Shown here piece after piece: positions 44,552 to 54,123 of a DNA stretch of 64,000 nucleotides; within the stretch, counting starts at the first letter, position 1, and every line of letters starts with the position of its first letter. Made by a program: the position numbers and the translations under genes. The stretch spans positions 124,001 to 188,000 of the forward strand of contig CACYYG010000001.1 in the NCBI GenBank assembly GCA_902778535.1, given 5' to 3'. This DNA comes from an uncultured Prevotellaceae bacterium (GTDB lineage Bacteria; Bacteroidota; Bacteroidia; Bacteroidales; Bacteroidaceae). The notes under the pieces were generated by a model that saw only the letters and a list, made by a program, of their open reading frames with translations, was not told the origin of the DNA and did no database searches.

Positions 44552-46165
44552 CTACTTGTTGATGCGCAGCACGGGGGCTATAGCGTTGCAGGGCTCGGGG
44601 AGCGTAACTTCAAGTCCGTCGGCGGTCTGGACAGCCTTTACTTTGCCATAGCCCAGCAGGTAGGCGCTGCTGATGTGTTTCTTGAAGTCGTTGTTGCCCT
44701 TGGCCAGCGACTTGACCACAAGACGGCCGTCCTTGGGCCATCCCATAGCGGTGACATAAAGGTATTTCTTGGTTTGGTTGAAGCGGATGTCGCGCCAGTC
44801 CATGTTAGCAAACTTGCCGTCGTTGAAGCCCTGTGCGTTCAGCGGAATGTTCTCCTCAGCCACCGGTCCCTCGCCAAAGCGCACCCACGGCCGTGTGCCG
44901 AAGATGCTCTCGCCGTTAACGCTCATCCAGGCCTCCAGGTCGTCCAGCACCTGGGCCTCCTTCTCGTCGTAGGTGCCGTCGGCACGCAGAGGTATGCTGA
45001 GCAGCAGGTTGCCGTTCTTTGACACGATGTCTACCAGCTGTTTCACCACCTGCTCCGCACTCTTATATCCGTTGCGCTCATAGATGCTGGTGTTGTAGTG
45101 CCAGCCGCCGATGCAGTTGCAGGTCTGCCACGTCTCGGGTATGATCTCATTGGGTGCGCCGCGCTCCACGTCCCAGGTGAGAGCCTTGCGCTGGTCGTCG
45201 CTGAGAATCTTGCCAAAGACCACAGCGCGCGGATTCTTGTTGTAGAGATGCGTGGCGATGCGCAGGCCGCAGTCGCTCAGCGGATAGAAGGGCAGCACGG
45301 TAACGTCGAAGTAGATAAGGTCAGGCTGGTAGCGGTTGATGGCGTCGAGGGTGCGGTCGTAGAAATTGGTGACGAACTCCTGAGAAGGCGGACATGCGCC
45401 GTGGCTCCAGTCCCACTGGCTGTGAATACGTCCGTTGTCCCACGAGCCCTGACTCATCGGGTGGTTCTGACGGTAGAGCATCTGCGGGTCATAGCCTTCC
45501 CACCATTTGCCCTTGCCGTCCTCCTTGGTCAGGTTGCCGTCGTAGTAGACACCGGCCTTGTCGCCTTCGAGGTCGTAGCGCTGCGACGGCTCATACCACG
45601 TCCAGGCATGGTCGGCATGGAAGGAGATGCCCAGCGGCAGGCCTGCCTTCTTGGCTGCCGCTGCCCACTCGGCCAGTATGTCGCGCTTGGGGCCGATGTT
45701 CTTCGAGTTCCACGGCTGGTACTTCGAGTCCCAGAGGTCGTAGTTGTCGTGGTGGTTGCCCAAGACGAAGAAATACTGCGCACCGCAGCGTTTGTAGCGC
45801 TCGACCAATGCCTCGGGATTCCATTTCTCGGCCTTGAACAGCGGCAGCACGTCCTTGAATCCGAACTCCGAAGGATGTCCGTAGTGCTCACGGTGGAATT
45901 TGCTCTCGCGCGTACCTTCCATATACAGCGAACGAGCCATCCAGTCGCCTGAGCCTTCCACGCACTGTGGTCCCCAGTGTGCCCAGATGCCGAACTTTGC
46001 ATTGCGGAACCATTCGGGTGTCTGATGCGTCTCCAGCGACTGCCACGTGGGTTCAAACTGTCCTGTCTGCATCTGCTCATGCTCTTCACTGACAGGAATA
46101 CGGTAGGTCTGTGCCGTCATTGTGGTGGCCACGACACACAGGGTCAGGAGTAATGTCTTTCTCAT
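44552..46165 (-). CDS. Alpha-L-fucosidase, GH29
   Basis: A 537-aa protein with a Sec signal peptide (cleavage after 'TTMTA'). GH29 signatures: 'EWFRNAKFGIWAHWGPQCV' near residue 50, 'YFFVLGNHHDNYDLWDSKY' near 130, and the probable nucleophile Asp in 'YQPDLIYFDVTVLP' near residue 290; a C-terminal beta-sandwich follows. It removes terminal L-fucose from host or plant glycans in the periplasm or at the surface. It is 3 bases from rmuC in the same direction. The general acid/base is not assigned. Length and motifs are normal for the family. Confidence 0.88.
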   Translation of the reverse strand: MRKTLLLTLCVVATTMTAQTYRIPVSEEHEQMQTGQFEPTWQSLETHQTPEWFRNAKFGIWAHWGPQCVEGSGDWMARSLYMEGTRESKFHREHYGHPSEFGFKDVLPLFKAEKWNPEALVERYKRCGAQYFFVLGNHHDNYDLWDSKYQPWNSKNIGPKRDILAEWAAAAKKAGLPLGISFHADHAWTWYEPSQRYDLEGDKAGVYYDGNLTKEDGKGKWWEGYDPQMLYRQNHPMSQGSWDNGRIHSQWDWSHGACPPSQEFVTNFYDRTLDAINRYQPDLIYFDVTVLPFYPLSDCGLRIATHLYNKNPRAVVFGKILSDDQRKALTWDVERGAPNEIIPETWQTCNCIGGWHYNTSIYERNGYKSAEQVVKQLVDIVSKNGNLLLSIPLRADGTYDEKEAQVLDDLEAWMSVNGESIFGTRPWVRFGEGPVAEENIPLNAQGFNDGKFANMDWRDIRFNQTKKYLYVTAMGWPKDGRLVVKSLAKGNNDFKKHISSAYLLGYGKVKAVQTADGLEVTLPEPCNAIAPVLRINK

Positions 46166-46168
46166 ATT

Positions 46169-47548
46169 CTATGATTGTAATGTGGGGTCGGACTCTATGA
46201 ACATGCTGCTATCCATTTCCTCCAGCGACTTCTTTTTCTTGTTCTCGCGGGCTCCGGCTTTCAGCAGGCTTCTGGCCGCGGTAATGATGCTTGGGCCGCT
46301 GTCGGCGGTGGTGATCTTCAGCCTTGAAATCTTCTTCACGGTGTCGTTCATGCTCGACTCCACCTCCATGAAACGGAGGCCGAAGTCCTGCACACGCTCT
46401 ATCACCATATTGGCGGCGTCCATCATGGCCTGCTGGTTTTTCAGCTGGCGCACCTGCGTCCACATCATCTCCAGTACGCGAAGATTCATGTACATGGTCT
46501 GCGGACCGAGTATCATCACGCCCTCGTCGTAGGCTTCGCGCCACAATGTGGCATCATTGAGCAGGGCGAGGTTCAGTGCACCCTCGATGGGCACGTACAT
46601 GATGGCGAAGTTCAGGCGATTGTAGCCTTCGGGCAGAAACTTAGTGTACTCCTTTTTGGCCAGACGCCTCACCTGTGCCTTCACGCTTTCGATGTGTGAT
46701 TTCAGGAAAGCGCTCTTCTCGGGTGCATCGTCTGGTGTGTTCATATAGCGCTCATAAGCTGTCAGCGACATCTTCGAGTCGACTACTACGTGGCGGTTGT
46801 TGGGGAAATGCAGGATGAAGTCGGGTATCAGGCCCTTGCCGTCGTCGCCTTTCAGCGCTTTGCCGCCTTTGTCCTTCAGAGTTTCCTGTGTGTCAAACTG
46901 CTCGCCCTCTTTCAGCTCCAGGTCTTCCAAGAGCTGTCTGAGCTTCAGCTCGCCGAAGTTTCCCTGCACCTTCACCTCGCCCGTCAGCGCACGCGTCAGT
47001 CGGTCGGCAGTCTCACCGATGGCCTGGCTCTTCTGCATGTTGATCTTGATGGTCTCGTCGAGTCGGGTCAGCGCCTCTGTCTGCTGTTCCTTCGTCTTGT
47101 CGAGGGCCTCCTGCATGTCCTTCAGGCTCTTCTGCAGCGGGTCGATAATCTTCGACACCTGCTCCATATTCTCTTCGCCCAGCTCCTCCTGCCGCTGCTT
47201 GAGCACTTTCTCGGAGGTGGTCTGCATCTGTTCGTGAATAAGATTGAGCTGGCTCTTCACCTGCTCCTCGTTCATCTGCTTCAGGGCAGCAATCTGTACT
47301 TCGTGGGCCTCCTTGGTCTGGCTGAGCTGTTTCTCAAACGACGCCTTCAGGTTGGCTATCTGCTGTTCGAACAGCTCTTTCTGTCCTTGCAACTGCCGCT
47401 CGTATGACGATTTCTGGTCTTCCCTGAATGATGTCAGCTGTTTCTCGTAAGCCTCCGCATACTCTTTCCTCCTGCGACTACCCATGTGATAGCCCAGAAA
47501 CGCCATCAGGATGATGGCAATGATTGCTATGACAAGAAATATTTCCAT
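46169..47548 (-). CDS. rmuC: DNA recombination protein RmuC
   Basis: A 459-aa protein: an N-terminal membrane anchor (residues 2-22), a long coiled coil (about 28-190, Gln/Glu/Lys-rich), then the RmuC nuclease-like core with 'VVVDSKMSLTAYERYM', 'FAIMYVPIEGALNLAL' and 'ILGPQTMYMNLRVLEMMW'. The core belongs to the PD-(D/E)xK-like group; RmuC limits inversions at short inverted repeats. It lies between thyA and the fucosidase in a leftward gene row. A membrane-anchored form is usual. Confidence 0.92.
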   Translation of the reverse strand: MEIFLVIAIIAIILMAFLGYHMGSRRRKEYAEAYEKQLTSFREDQKSSYERQLQGQKELFEQQIANLKASFEKQLSQTKEAHEVQIAALKQMNEEQVKSQLNLIHEQMQTTSEKVLKQRQEELGEENMEQVSKIIDPLQKSLKDMQEALDKTKEQQTEALTRLDETIKINMQKSQAIGETADRLTRALTGEVKVQGNFGELKLRQLLEDLELKEGEQFDTQETLKDKGGKALKGDDGKGLIPDFILHFPNNRHVVVDSKMSLTAYERYMNTPDDAPEKSAFLKSHIESVKAQVRRLAKKEYTKFLPEGYNRLNFAIMYVPIEGALNLALLNDATLWREAYDEGVMILGPQTMYMNLRVLEMMWTQVRQLKNQQAMMDAANMVIERVQDFGLRFMEVESSMNDTVKKISRLKITTADSGPSIITAARSLLKAGARENKKKKSLEEMDSSMFIESDPTLQS

Positions 47549-47612
47549 TTACGGTTTTTTGTCGGCCTGCATCGCTTGACGCGCAGCATCGCTTTGCAGG
47601 GAGCTGAATGTC

Positions 47613-48407
47613 CTACACGCTCACGTCGGCCTTGATATGCGGCCAGGGGTCGTAGCCCTCCAGCTGGAAGTCCTCATACTGGAACGCGAAGAGGTCTTTC
47701 ACGTCGGGGTTGATCTTCATCACGGGCAACGGCCGCGGCTCGCGTGTCAGTTGCAGACGAGCCTGCTCCAGATGGTTCAGATAGAGATGCGTGTCGCCCG
47801 TGGTATGGACGAACTCGCCGGGCTGCAGGCCTGTCACCTGCGCCATCATCATGCAGAGCAGGGCGTAAGAGGCGATGTTAAACGGCACGCCGAGGAATGT
47901 GTCGGCACTGCGCTGGTAGAGCTGCAAAGAAAGCTTTCCGTCGGCTACATAGAACTGGAAGATGGTGTGGCAGGGCGGCAGCGCCATCTTGTTCACCTCT
48001 GCCACGTTCCACGCCGACACCATCATGCGGCGCGAGTTAGGGTTGTTCTTAATCTGGTCGAGCACCATCTGAATCTGGTCGATGTGTCCGCCGTCGTAGT
48101 CGGGCCACGAGCGCCACTGGTGGCCGTAGACAGGCCCCAGCTCGCCGTTCTCGTCGGCCCATTCGTTCCAGATGCGCACGCCGTGCTCCTGCAGGTATTT
48201 CACGTTGGTGTCGCCCTGCAGAAACCACAGCAGTTCATAGATAATCGACTTCAGGTGCAGTTTCTTCGTAGTGAGCAGCGGGAAGCCCTTGCTCAGGTCG
48301 TAGCGGCTCTGCGTGCCGAAAATGGAGAGCGTGCCCGTACCGGTGCGGTCGCCCTTCTGTGTCCCCTCGCGCAAAATGCGGTCGAGTATGTCTAAGTATT
48401 GTCTCAT
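47613..48407 (-). CDS. thyA: Thymidylate synthase
   Basis: A 264-aa protein, the same length as E. coli ThyA. It has the catalytic Cys146 in '[13 protein letters not shown]', the active-site '[12 protein letters not shown]', and the conserved 'FNIASYALL' and '[15 protein letters not shown]'. It methylates dUMP to dTMP with methylene-tetrahydrofolate. A minus-strand TATCTTTG box (48477-48470) lies 63 bases upstream. No folA neighbour is visible downstream, where rmuC follows. Confidence 0.97.
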   Translation of the reverse strand: MRQYLDILDRILREGTQKGDRTGTGTLSIFGTQSRYDLSKGFPLLTTKKLHLKSIIYELLWFLQGDTNVKYLQEHGVRIWNEWADENGELGPVYGHQWRSWPDYDGGHIDQIQMVLDQIKNNPNSRRMMVSAWNVAEVNKMALPPCHTIFQFYVADGKLSLQLYQRSADTFLGVPFNIASYALLCMMMAQVTGLQPGEFVHTTGDTHLYLNHLEQARLQLTREPRPLPVMKINPDVKDLFAFQYEDFQLEGYDPWPHIKADVSV

Positions 48408-48469
48408 CTGTTCATGTTATTGCCTTGTGCAACTCCTCTTTTATATAATATTTGTACGCTTGCACGCTG

Positions 48470-48477
48470 CAAAGATA
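48470..48477 (-). promoter_or_regulatory. thyA -7 box
   Basis: Minus-strand TATCTTTGC matches TAnnTTTG, giving a leader of about 55 bases. Confidence 0.55.
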
Positions 48478-48605
48478 ATCATTTTCTTCGAATCAGCAAT
48501 CATTTTCATTCTTTTTTGTACCCCTCTTGCAATTCTGCTTTCCTCGTTTTTGGTGTGAATGCGAAAACAAATTGTCTTTGCAACCTCATTGCAAAAGAAT
48601 TTACG

Positions 48606-48613
48606 TACCTTTG
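48606..48613 (+). promoter_or_regulatory. ZIP transporter -7 box
   Basis: TACCTTTGC, 23 bases before the ATG at 48636. Together with the thyA box it defines a divergent intergenic region (48408-48635) that contains no gene. Confidence 0.6.
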
Positions 48614-48635
48614 CAGCCGTTAAAAGAAAAAAAAT

Positions 48636-49412
48636 ATGATGACACTCATCGTTGGACTGTTAATACCGCTGCTGGGCACGATGCTCGGTTCGGCCTTTGT
48701 ATTCTTCATGAAGGACGAGATGTCTGTAAGGTTACAGAAGACTTTACTCGGCTTTGCATCAGGTGTGATGGTGGCTGCATCGGTATGGTCGCTGCTGATT
48801 CCGTCGATGGAGATGGGAGCCCCCTCTTCATGGTCGGTAGTGCCTGCTGCCGTAGGTTTCCTGCTGGGTATGGGCTTCCTGCTGATGATTGACGAGCTGA
48901 CGCCTCACCTGCATATCGGCACAGACAAGCCTGAAGGTCCTCGCTCACGTCTTTCACGGACGGCTATGCTTGCCCTGGCCGTCACCATCCACAACCTGCC
49001 TGAGGGAATGGCAGTGGGCGTGGTCTTTGCCGGAGCCGAGAGCGGCATCTCAAACATCTCGTTGGCTGGTGCCATCGCGGTCGCCCTCGGCATAGCCATT
49101 CAGAACGTGCCAGAGGGTGCCATCATCTCAATGCCGATGCGGGCAGCGGGTAACTCCAAGTGGAAGTCGTTCATCATAGGCTCTTTGAGCGGTGCCGTTG
49201 AGCCAGTGGGAGCCATCGCCGTATTGCTGCTGGCCTCGCTACTGATGCCTGTCCTGCCCTATATGCTGGCTTTTGCCGCAGGAGCAATGTTCTACGTCGT
49301 CATCGAGGAGCTCATACCCGAAGCCTCCAGTGGCCAGCACAGCAACCTCAGCACCATCGGCTTCGCCATAGGTTTTGTCCTGATGATGGTGCTCGACGTG
49401 GTGATGGGATAG
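48636..49412 (+). CDS. ZIP-family metal transporter
   Basis: A 258-aa protein with eight predicted membrane helices. The paired metal-site motifs of ZIP proteins are present: 'HNLPEGMAVGVVF' in TM4 and 'NVPEGAIISMPMR' in TM5. It lacks the long His-rich loop of many eukaryotic members; the loop between TM3 and TM4 is short ('HIGTDKPEG'). It resembles ZupT-type importers of zinc, iron or manganese. It stands alone under its own promoter, divergent from thyA. Confidence 0.88.
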   Translation: MMTLIVGLLIPLLGTMLGSAFVFFMKDEMSVRLQKTLLGFASGVMVAASVWSLLIPSMEMGAPSSWSVVPAAVGFLLGMGFLLMIDELTPHLHIGTDKPEGPRSRLSRTAMLALAVTIHNLPEGMAVGVVFAGAESGISNISLAGAIAVALGIAIQNVPEGAIISMPMRAAGNSKWKSFIIGSLSGAVEPVGAIAVLLLASLLMPVLPYMLAFAAGAMFYVVIEELIPEASSGQHSNLSTIGFAIGFVLMMVLDVVMG

Positions 49413-49733
49413 AAGCTTTTCTTAAAACAATGTCATTGTTTTAACAATCAATGGCAGTGTTTTATCAGACAATGACAGTGTTTTATCAGACAATGACGTG
49501 GTTTTAACTTTTCTCTCGATCCCCCTAACATTATCATTCATGCTGGCACATAATAGGCACATACATTATATATATACACGCGCGTAATCCTGTGGAACCT
49601 TTTACCTAATTGTGATGACCATGTGCAAAGGCTGTCATTATTTCCGCCTTGTCACATAGTCACAATTAGGTATTTTCAGCATCATCCTTCTCGTTCAAAG
49701 GGCGTCTTCACGCGGTTTCCCTATTTTTAGGTA
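49413..49733. repeat. Intergenic repeats after the ZIP gene
   Basis: No gene is present. Contents: a terminator-like palindrome AAAACAATG-T-CATTGTTTT just after the stop; two exact tandem copies of a 21-bp unit beginning AGTGTTTTATC (49456-49476 and 49477-49497); and an inverted repeat with 13-bp perfect arms TACCTAATTGTGA (49603-49615) and TCACAATTAGGTA (49660-49672), whose similarity continues imperfectly inward. Confidence 0.7.
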
Positions 49734-49764
49734 TTGCCCAAACACTTGGACGGCCGTACCTTTG
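49734..49764 (+). promoter_or_regulatory. Promoter of the porin-imelysin-cytochrome operon
   Basis: TTG (49734-49736), 20 bases, TACCTTTG (49757-49764): a close match to the primary Bacteroidetes promoter. The ATG of the porin is 34 bases after the box. Confidence 0.65.
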
Positions 49765-49798
49765 CACCCGATTTTTGAAATACAATCGTAAAAAGGGA

Positions 49799-51175
49799 AT
49801 GAAAACTGCAATACTTACAGCCGTTCTTGTCCTCATGATCTGTTCTGCAAAAGCCCAGTCGGACATAGACGGCGTGACCGGTGCCACACGACAATCACCG
49901 AACGCAGAGAAGCAGAATGTCATTCAGTCGCGCCTGCACATCGGAGGCTATGGCGAGGCCGTGATGACCCGCAATTTCTACAGCCAGAGTTTCAACCGAT
50001 ACAAGAAGCCGGAAAACTATGCCGACGACAAGAGCCACGGACGCTTCGACCTGCCCCACGTGTGCCTGAACATCGGCTATGACTTCGGCAAAGGCTGGAC
50101 GATGGGCACAGAGATAGAGTTTGAGCACGGAGGCAACGGTACTGCAGTGGAGATTGAAGCCGAGGAGGCCGGCGAATACGAAGCCGAAGTTGAGAAAGGC
50201 GGCGAGGTGAACATCGAGCAATTCTGGATTAACAAGGCTTTCGCCGACGGAAAGTTCAACATCAAGGCCGGTGAGATTATTGTGCCCATAGGCTACTCGA
50301 ACGCCTACCACGAGCCCAACCAGTTTTTCACTGTTTACAGGCCTGAAGGCGAGGCTGCCATCATGCCCAACACCTGGCATCAGACAGGCCTCTCACTCTG
50401 GGGACGACTGAAAGACTGGCGCTATGAGGCACAGCTGTTGTCAGGACTGAACTCTGAGAGTTTCACGGCCGAGAACTTCGTTCATTACGGTGCCACCAGC
50501 CCCTACGAATTCAAGGTTGCCAACAACTATGCGGGAGCAGTACGCATAGACAACTATTCTTTCAAAGCGCTGCGCATCGGGCTGAGTGCTTATTACGGCC
50601 ACACCTTCCGCAACACCCTGCGCACGCCGGGCAGTAAATATAAAGATGTAGCAGGCGCATTGGGCATTGTGGCACTCGACTTCTCGCTGAACCGCTGGAA
50701 CTGGATAGTGCGAGGCAGCATCGACTATGCACACTTCGGTGATGCTGACGAGATTTCTTCCTACAACCAGGCCAACTGGACACACCACAAATATCAGGAC
50801 GGCAACCCGCACCACTACACCAACATCGGCAGCAATGCTGTTGCGTATGCCATAGAGGCTGGCTACAATGTCTTTTCACAAGTTCCTAAGATGAAGGACG
50901 AGAAACTGTTCGTTTTCGGACGCTTTGAGCACTACAACACGATGGCTTCAGGCACCTACGCTTCGATGTATAAATACACCAAGAAATACCGTTACGTCTT
51001 TGGAGTGAACTATTCTCCTGTGAAGCAAATCACCATCAAAGGCGAATACTCATACCGCTTCTTTGAGAAGCCGAACAATAATGGTCTGGCGTCTGACAGC
51101 CCGCTATATAAGCAGCCCTATAATAATGAGCCAGCCGTGAGCGTGGGAATTACTTACACAGGTTGGTTTTTGTAA
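49799..51175 (+). CDS. Outer-membrane beta-barrel porin (OprP/phosphate-selective-porin-like)
   Basis: About 458 aa from the ATG at 49799; the frame opens earlier at a TTG, which would place residues before the signal peptide. Signal peptide: 'MKTAILTAVLVLMICSAKA'. The mature part alternates hydrophobic and polar residues and ends in an aromatic residue ('VGITYTGWFL'), the C-terminal signal of outer-membrane barrels. It begins with a 'RLHIGGYGEAVMTRNFYSQ' strand typical of OprO/P-like channels. It is the first gene of an operon with a putative metal-binding lipoprotein and a cytochrome system, so its substrate may be a metal complex or an anion. Confidence 0.75.
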   Translation: MKTAILTAVLVLMICSAKAQSDIDGVTGATRQSPNAEKQNVIQSRLHIGGYGEAVMTRNFYSQSFNRYKKPENYADDKSHGRFDLPHVCLNIGYDFGKGWTMGTEIEFEHGGNGTAVEIEAEEAGEYEAEVEKGGEVNIEQFWINKAFADGKFNIKAGEIIVPIGYSNAYHEPNQFFTVYRPEGEAAIMPNTWHQTGLSLWGRLKDWRYEAQLLSGLNSESFTAENFVHYGATSPYEFKVANNYAGAVRIDNYSFKALRIGLSAYYGHTFRNTLRTPGSKYKDVAGALGIVALDFSLNRWNWIVRGSIDYAHFGDADEISSYNQANWTHHKYQDGNPHHYTNIGSNAVAYAIEAGYNVFSQVPKMKDEKLFVFGRFEHYNTMASGTYASMYKYTKKYRYVFGVNYSPVKQITIKGEYSYRFFEKPNNNGLASDSPLYKQPYNNEPAVSVGITYTGWFL

Positions 51176-51210
51176 AGGAAAACAACAGAATCATCAAATA
51201 ACAGGTAAAA

Positions 51211-52407
51211 ATGAAAATGAAAAATCTTTTAAAAATGGCAGTCCTTACTGCCGTACTTTCTGCAGGCTTCGCTTCATGTTCAAGCGATGACGATGCCGAC
51301 AACAGTGTAGTAACGGGTTCACAGGCAGCCCTTGACCAGGCATGTGCCGACTGGAAGGTGGCACGGGCCAACTGGGAGAATACCGAGGCATTCCTCTTCG
51401 GTGCTGCCGATGTCTATTCCATTGACCCACACACCGACACATGGCCTGTAGCCGCCAACGACCTCGCCGACGTGCTGCGCGATGCCCAGGCCATGTCGAA
51501 CCTCAACAACTTTATCAAGACCGCCAACTCAGGCATCTTGGGCTATCACGGCTTGGAGTATGTGCTCTTCCGTCAAGGTCAGCCCCGTAAGATTGACCAG
51601 ATTACCAACCTGGAGTACGAATATATCTGTGCTGTGGCCAAAGACCTCTATCAGGCAACTGCCACGCTGGAGGCTGCCTGGGATTCGAAGGAGAGCAACG
51701 CCGAGCGCCTGCAGATTGCCAAGGAATATGTAGCCACTCACCTGGCTATTGACGACGATGGCAATCAGGAGGGAGCGCTAGGTTCATTCCAGAACTTTGG
51801 CAAGGCCTTCAAGAACCCCGGCACCGGCGACTGGGCAACGGCATTAGAGGCAACGCTCGAAATCATCTCCGGTTGTCAGGACATCATCGGCGAGGTGGGC
51901 GACTCAAAGATCGGACTGCCCTACACTGGTGAGGATGCCACTTATATTGAGTCACCTTACGCCTACAACTCCATTACCGACTTCTACGACAACATTCTGT
52001 CATGCAAGAATGCCCTCTACGGTCAGATGAATGCCACAGCACCCGTCGAGAACTCGCTCATCTACTTCTGCAAGAATGCTGGTAATGCCACACTCGCATC
52101 GCAGGCCGGTATCGTAGTGACAAAGCTTGACAATGCACTGGCTAAGATCAAGGCCATGAAAGCACCGTTTGCCCTCTACTACAGCGATGCCTCGTGCAAG
52201 GCTGTCATCGACGCCCTCGGTGAGCTGGACGATGCCCTCGGGGCCATGTCGGAGACACTGGGCAGCTATGCCGGCAATGCCACTGTCGAGGCGCAATGCA
52301 AGGTCATCAACGAGAACTATGTAGACAACGTCGTATTGGCCACTTATCGCACATTGGCCGACAACGCGCAGAAGCTATACAAGAGTATTGTGAATATCAA
52401 AAAGTAA
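51211..52407 (+). CDS. Imelysin-like (M75) lipoprotein
   Basis: A 398-aa protein. The lipobox ends 'GFASC' (Cys about residue 23), followed by an acidic anchor 'SSDDDAD' typical of surface-exposed or periplasmic Bacteroidales lipoproteins. It has two imelysin helical repeats. The conserved GxHxxE is Gly111-Tyr-His113-Gly-Leu-Glu116, followed by 'YVLFRQGQPR', the putative metal site. Imelysins (EfeO, IrpA, ICMP) take part in iron or haem uptake. It lies 35 bases after the porin and 6 before the di-heme gene. Confidence 0.88.
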   Translation: MKMKNLLKMAVLTAVLSAGFASCSSDDDADNSVVTGSQAALDQACADWKVARANWENTEAFLFGAADVYSIDPHTDTWPVAANDLADVLRDAQAMSNLNNFIKTANSGILGYHGLEYVLFRQGQPRKIDQITNLEYEYICAVAKDLYQATATLEAAWDSKESNAERLQIAKEYVATHLAIDDDGNQEGALGSFQNFGKAFKNPGTGDWATALEATLEIISGCQDIIGEVGDSKIGLPYTGEDATYIESPYAYNSITDFYDNILSCKNALYGQMNATAPVENSLIYFCKNAGNATLASQAGIVVTKLDNALAKIKAMKAPFALYYSDASCKAVIDALGELDDALGAMSETLGSYAGNATVEAQCKVINENYVDNVVLATYRTLADNAQKLYKSIVNIKK

Positions 52408-52413
52408 CGTACT

Positions 52414-54123
52414 ATGAACAGACTATCTATTATTGGTAGGATGCTTTTAGGTAGTTTCATCATCGTCGGATGCTCCGACGATGATGAAGCCGTTAAACCC
52501 ACCACATGGGAAATAGGCAACCCTACTGCTACCGATTATCCTGAGGATTACTATGCTGGCGGACTGCTGGGTACCACTGCCGTGAATACGGCCACTGCCT
52601 TTGAACAACCCTCAAAGGCAGTGGAGAACGCAAACATGATGACAGCTTTCAACGAAGGAGAGTATCTCTTCGAGAAAGACTACAACACCAACACCGATGG
52701 TGCTTTTCATGGTCTGGGGCCTGTCTATGTGCGTCGAGGCTGTCTCTACTGTCACCCCGGCTACGGTCATGGAGCCCGTCAGACGGAATACAAGGCCGAT
52801 GCCCATCGTAACGGCTATCTGCTTGTCATTTACGACAAGACCACCAATGCCTATATCCGCTCGGTGGCCGGCATGCCGCAGACTGGTGCCGTCAAACCTT
52901 TTAAAGCACCTATCGACGAGAATCAGATCAAGATAGCGTGGAATGACTATACCGACGAGTGGGGTAACAAATTCCCCGACGGCGAAAGCTACTCGCTCAT
53001 TTACCCTGAGGTGACGATTCCCTACACAGCCTACTATGCACCCGTGGTGGTGGCACGTGGAGGCAAGGACGTTGCACTGAACGAAGCACAATATAATAAT
53101 GAGGTAGGAGTGCTGCTCGAATCAACCATCGGTATCTACGGCACAGGCCTGACCGATGCCATTCCCGATGAAGACATCACTGCCCAGTGGGAGTCAGAAA
53201 GCAAATACTTCAACAGCATTGGCAAGACAGATGCGCTGAACCCGGCCATGTGGGATCAGCAGACCAACACATGGAAGAGCTACTACAGCAATTCGCTGCA
53301 GGGTGATGGCACGAAGTATGTGCGCCGCTATACCTACGCCCTCTCGCGTGGTCCTATCCTCGATGCTGCCGGTGCCAACGCCATCTGGAACATCACCAAC
53401 GTCACGCGCTCCGACCGTCGCTATCACTACCTCGACCTGGCAGGTACCTACTATGCCACTCAGTCGTCGAAGGACCCCGAGGTGCAGGCTGGCTTTACAG
53501 ACTATATCAACCGCATTGATCCTGCAGGAGCACACCCCGAGTGGCATACGGGTAATCTGGAGAAAGACATCTATACCTATCTGACCAGCAAGCAACTTGA
53601 TGCTGAGATGAGCGATGCGCAGTACAAGAATCTGATGATCTGGCATCGGGGACTGGCCGTTCCTGCTGCACGCAATACCACTACAGATGACTTCAAGAAG
53701 GGCAAAGAACTCTTTACCCAGATTGGCTGTGCTGCCTGTCACCGTCCGTCGTGGCAGACGGGCGATGACCATATCCAAGACCCTGCTAAGTTCTTCATGG
53801 CCGACAGCGACATGCCCCGCTATCCCCACCAGAAGATTTGGCCTTATACTGACTTCGTGCAGCACCGGTTGTGGATGAAGAACGACATCCGTACTGGCTG
53901 GTGTCGCACTACCCCACTCTGGGGACGCGGACTGGCGGGCAAGACGGGCAGCGGCACCGAGCGTCTGCACGACTGCCGTGCCCGCAACGTATTGGAGGCT
54001 ATCATGTGGCATGGATGTAAAAACGAGGGCGGAATGAGCGATGCCTACAATACCGTTGTAAAGTTCCGTAACCTGTCGAAGAAAGAACGTGACCAAATCA
54101 TCTATTTCATTGAATCCATCTAA
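52414..54123 (+). CDS. Di-heme oxidoreductase (DHOR/'thiol oxidoreductase') lipoprotein
   Basis: A 569-aa protein. The lipobox 'IIVGC' has Cys at about residue 20. Two c-type haem sites: Cys110-Leu-Tyr-Cys-His114 and Cys439-Ala-Ala-Cys-His443. The overall layout is that of the DHOR family (related to MauG/cytochrome c peroxidase). In several bacteria these are coupled with imelysins in iron acquisition, as in this operon. The reaction is unknown. The downstream CcsBA would attach its haems. Two c-type haems in a Prevotella-like genome are notable, as c-type cytochromes are few in this group. Confidence 0.88.
   Translation: MNRLSIIGRMLLGSFIIVGCSDDDEAVKPTTWEIGNPTATDYPEDYYAGGLLGTTAVNTATAFEQPSKAVENANMMTAFNEGEYLFEKDYNTNTDGAFHGLGPVYVRRGCLYCHPGYGHGARQTEYKADAHRNGYLLVIYDKTTNAYIRSVAGMPQTGAVKPFKAPIDENQIKIAWNDYTDEWGNKFPDGESYSLIYPEVTIPYTAYYAPVVVARGGKDVALNEAQYNNEVGVLLESTIGIYGTGLTDAIPDEDITAQWESESKYFNSIGKTDALNPAMWDQQTNTWKSYYSNSLQGDGTKYVRRYTYALSRGPILDAAGANAIWNITNVTRSDRRYHYLDLAGTYYATQSSKDPEVQAGFTDYINRIDPAGAHPEWHTGNLEKDIYTYLTSKQLDAEMSDAQYKNLMIWHRGLAVPAARNTTTDDFKKGKELFTQIGCAACHRPSWQTGDDHIQDPAKFFMADSDMPRYPHQKIWPYTDFVQHRLWMKNDIRTGWCRTTPLWGRGLAGKTGSGTERLHDCRARNVLEAIMWHGCKNEGGMSDAYNTVVKFRNLSKKERDQIIYFIESI

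Noticed and set aside
45098-45952. 284-aa plus-strand frame
   Set aside because: It is antisense to the fucosidase and low in recognisable structure; the fucosidase reading is unambiguous.
49603-49672. Invertible promoter flanked by inverted repeats
   Set aside because: Only 44 bases lie between the arms, no promoter box is inside, and no invertase gene is nearby.
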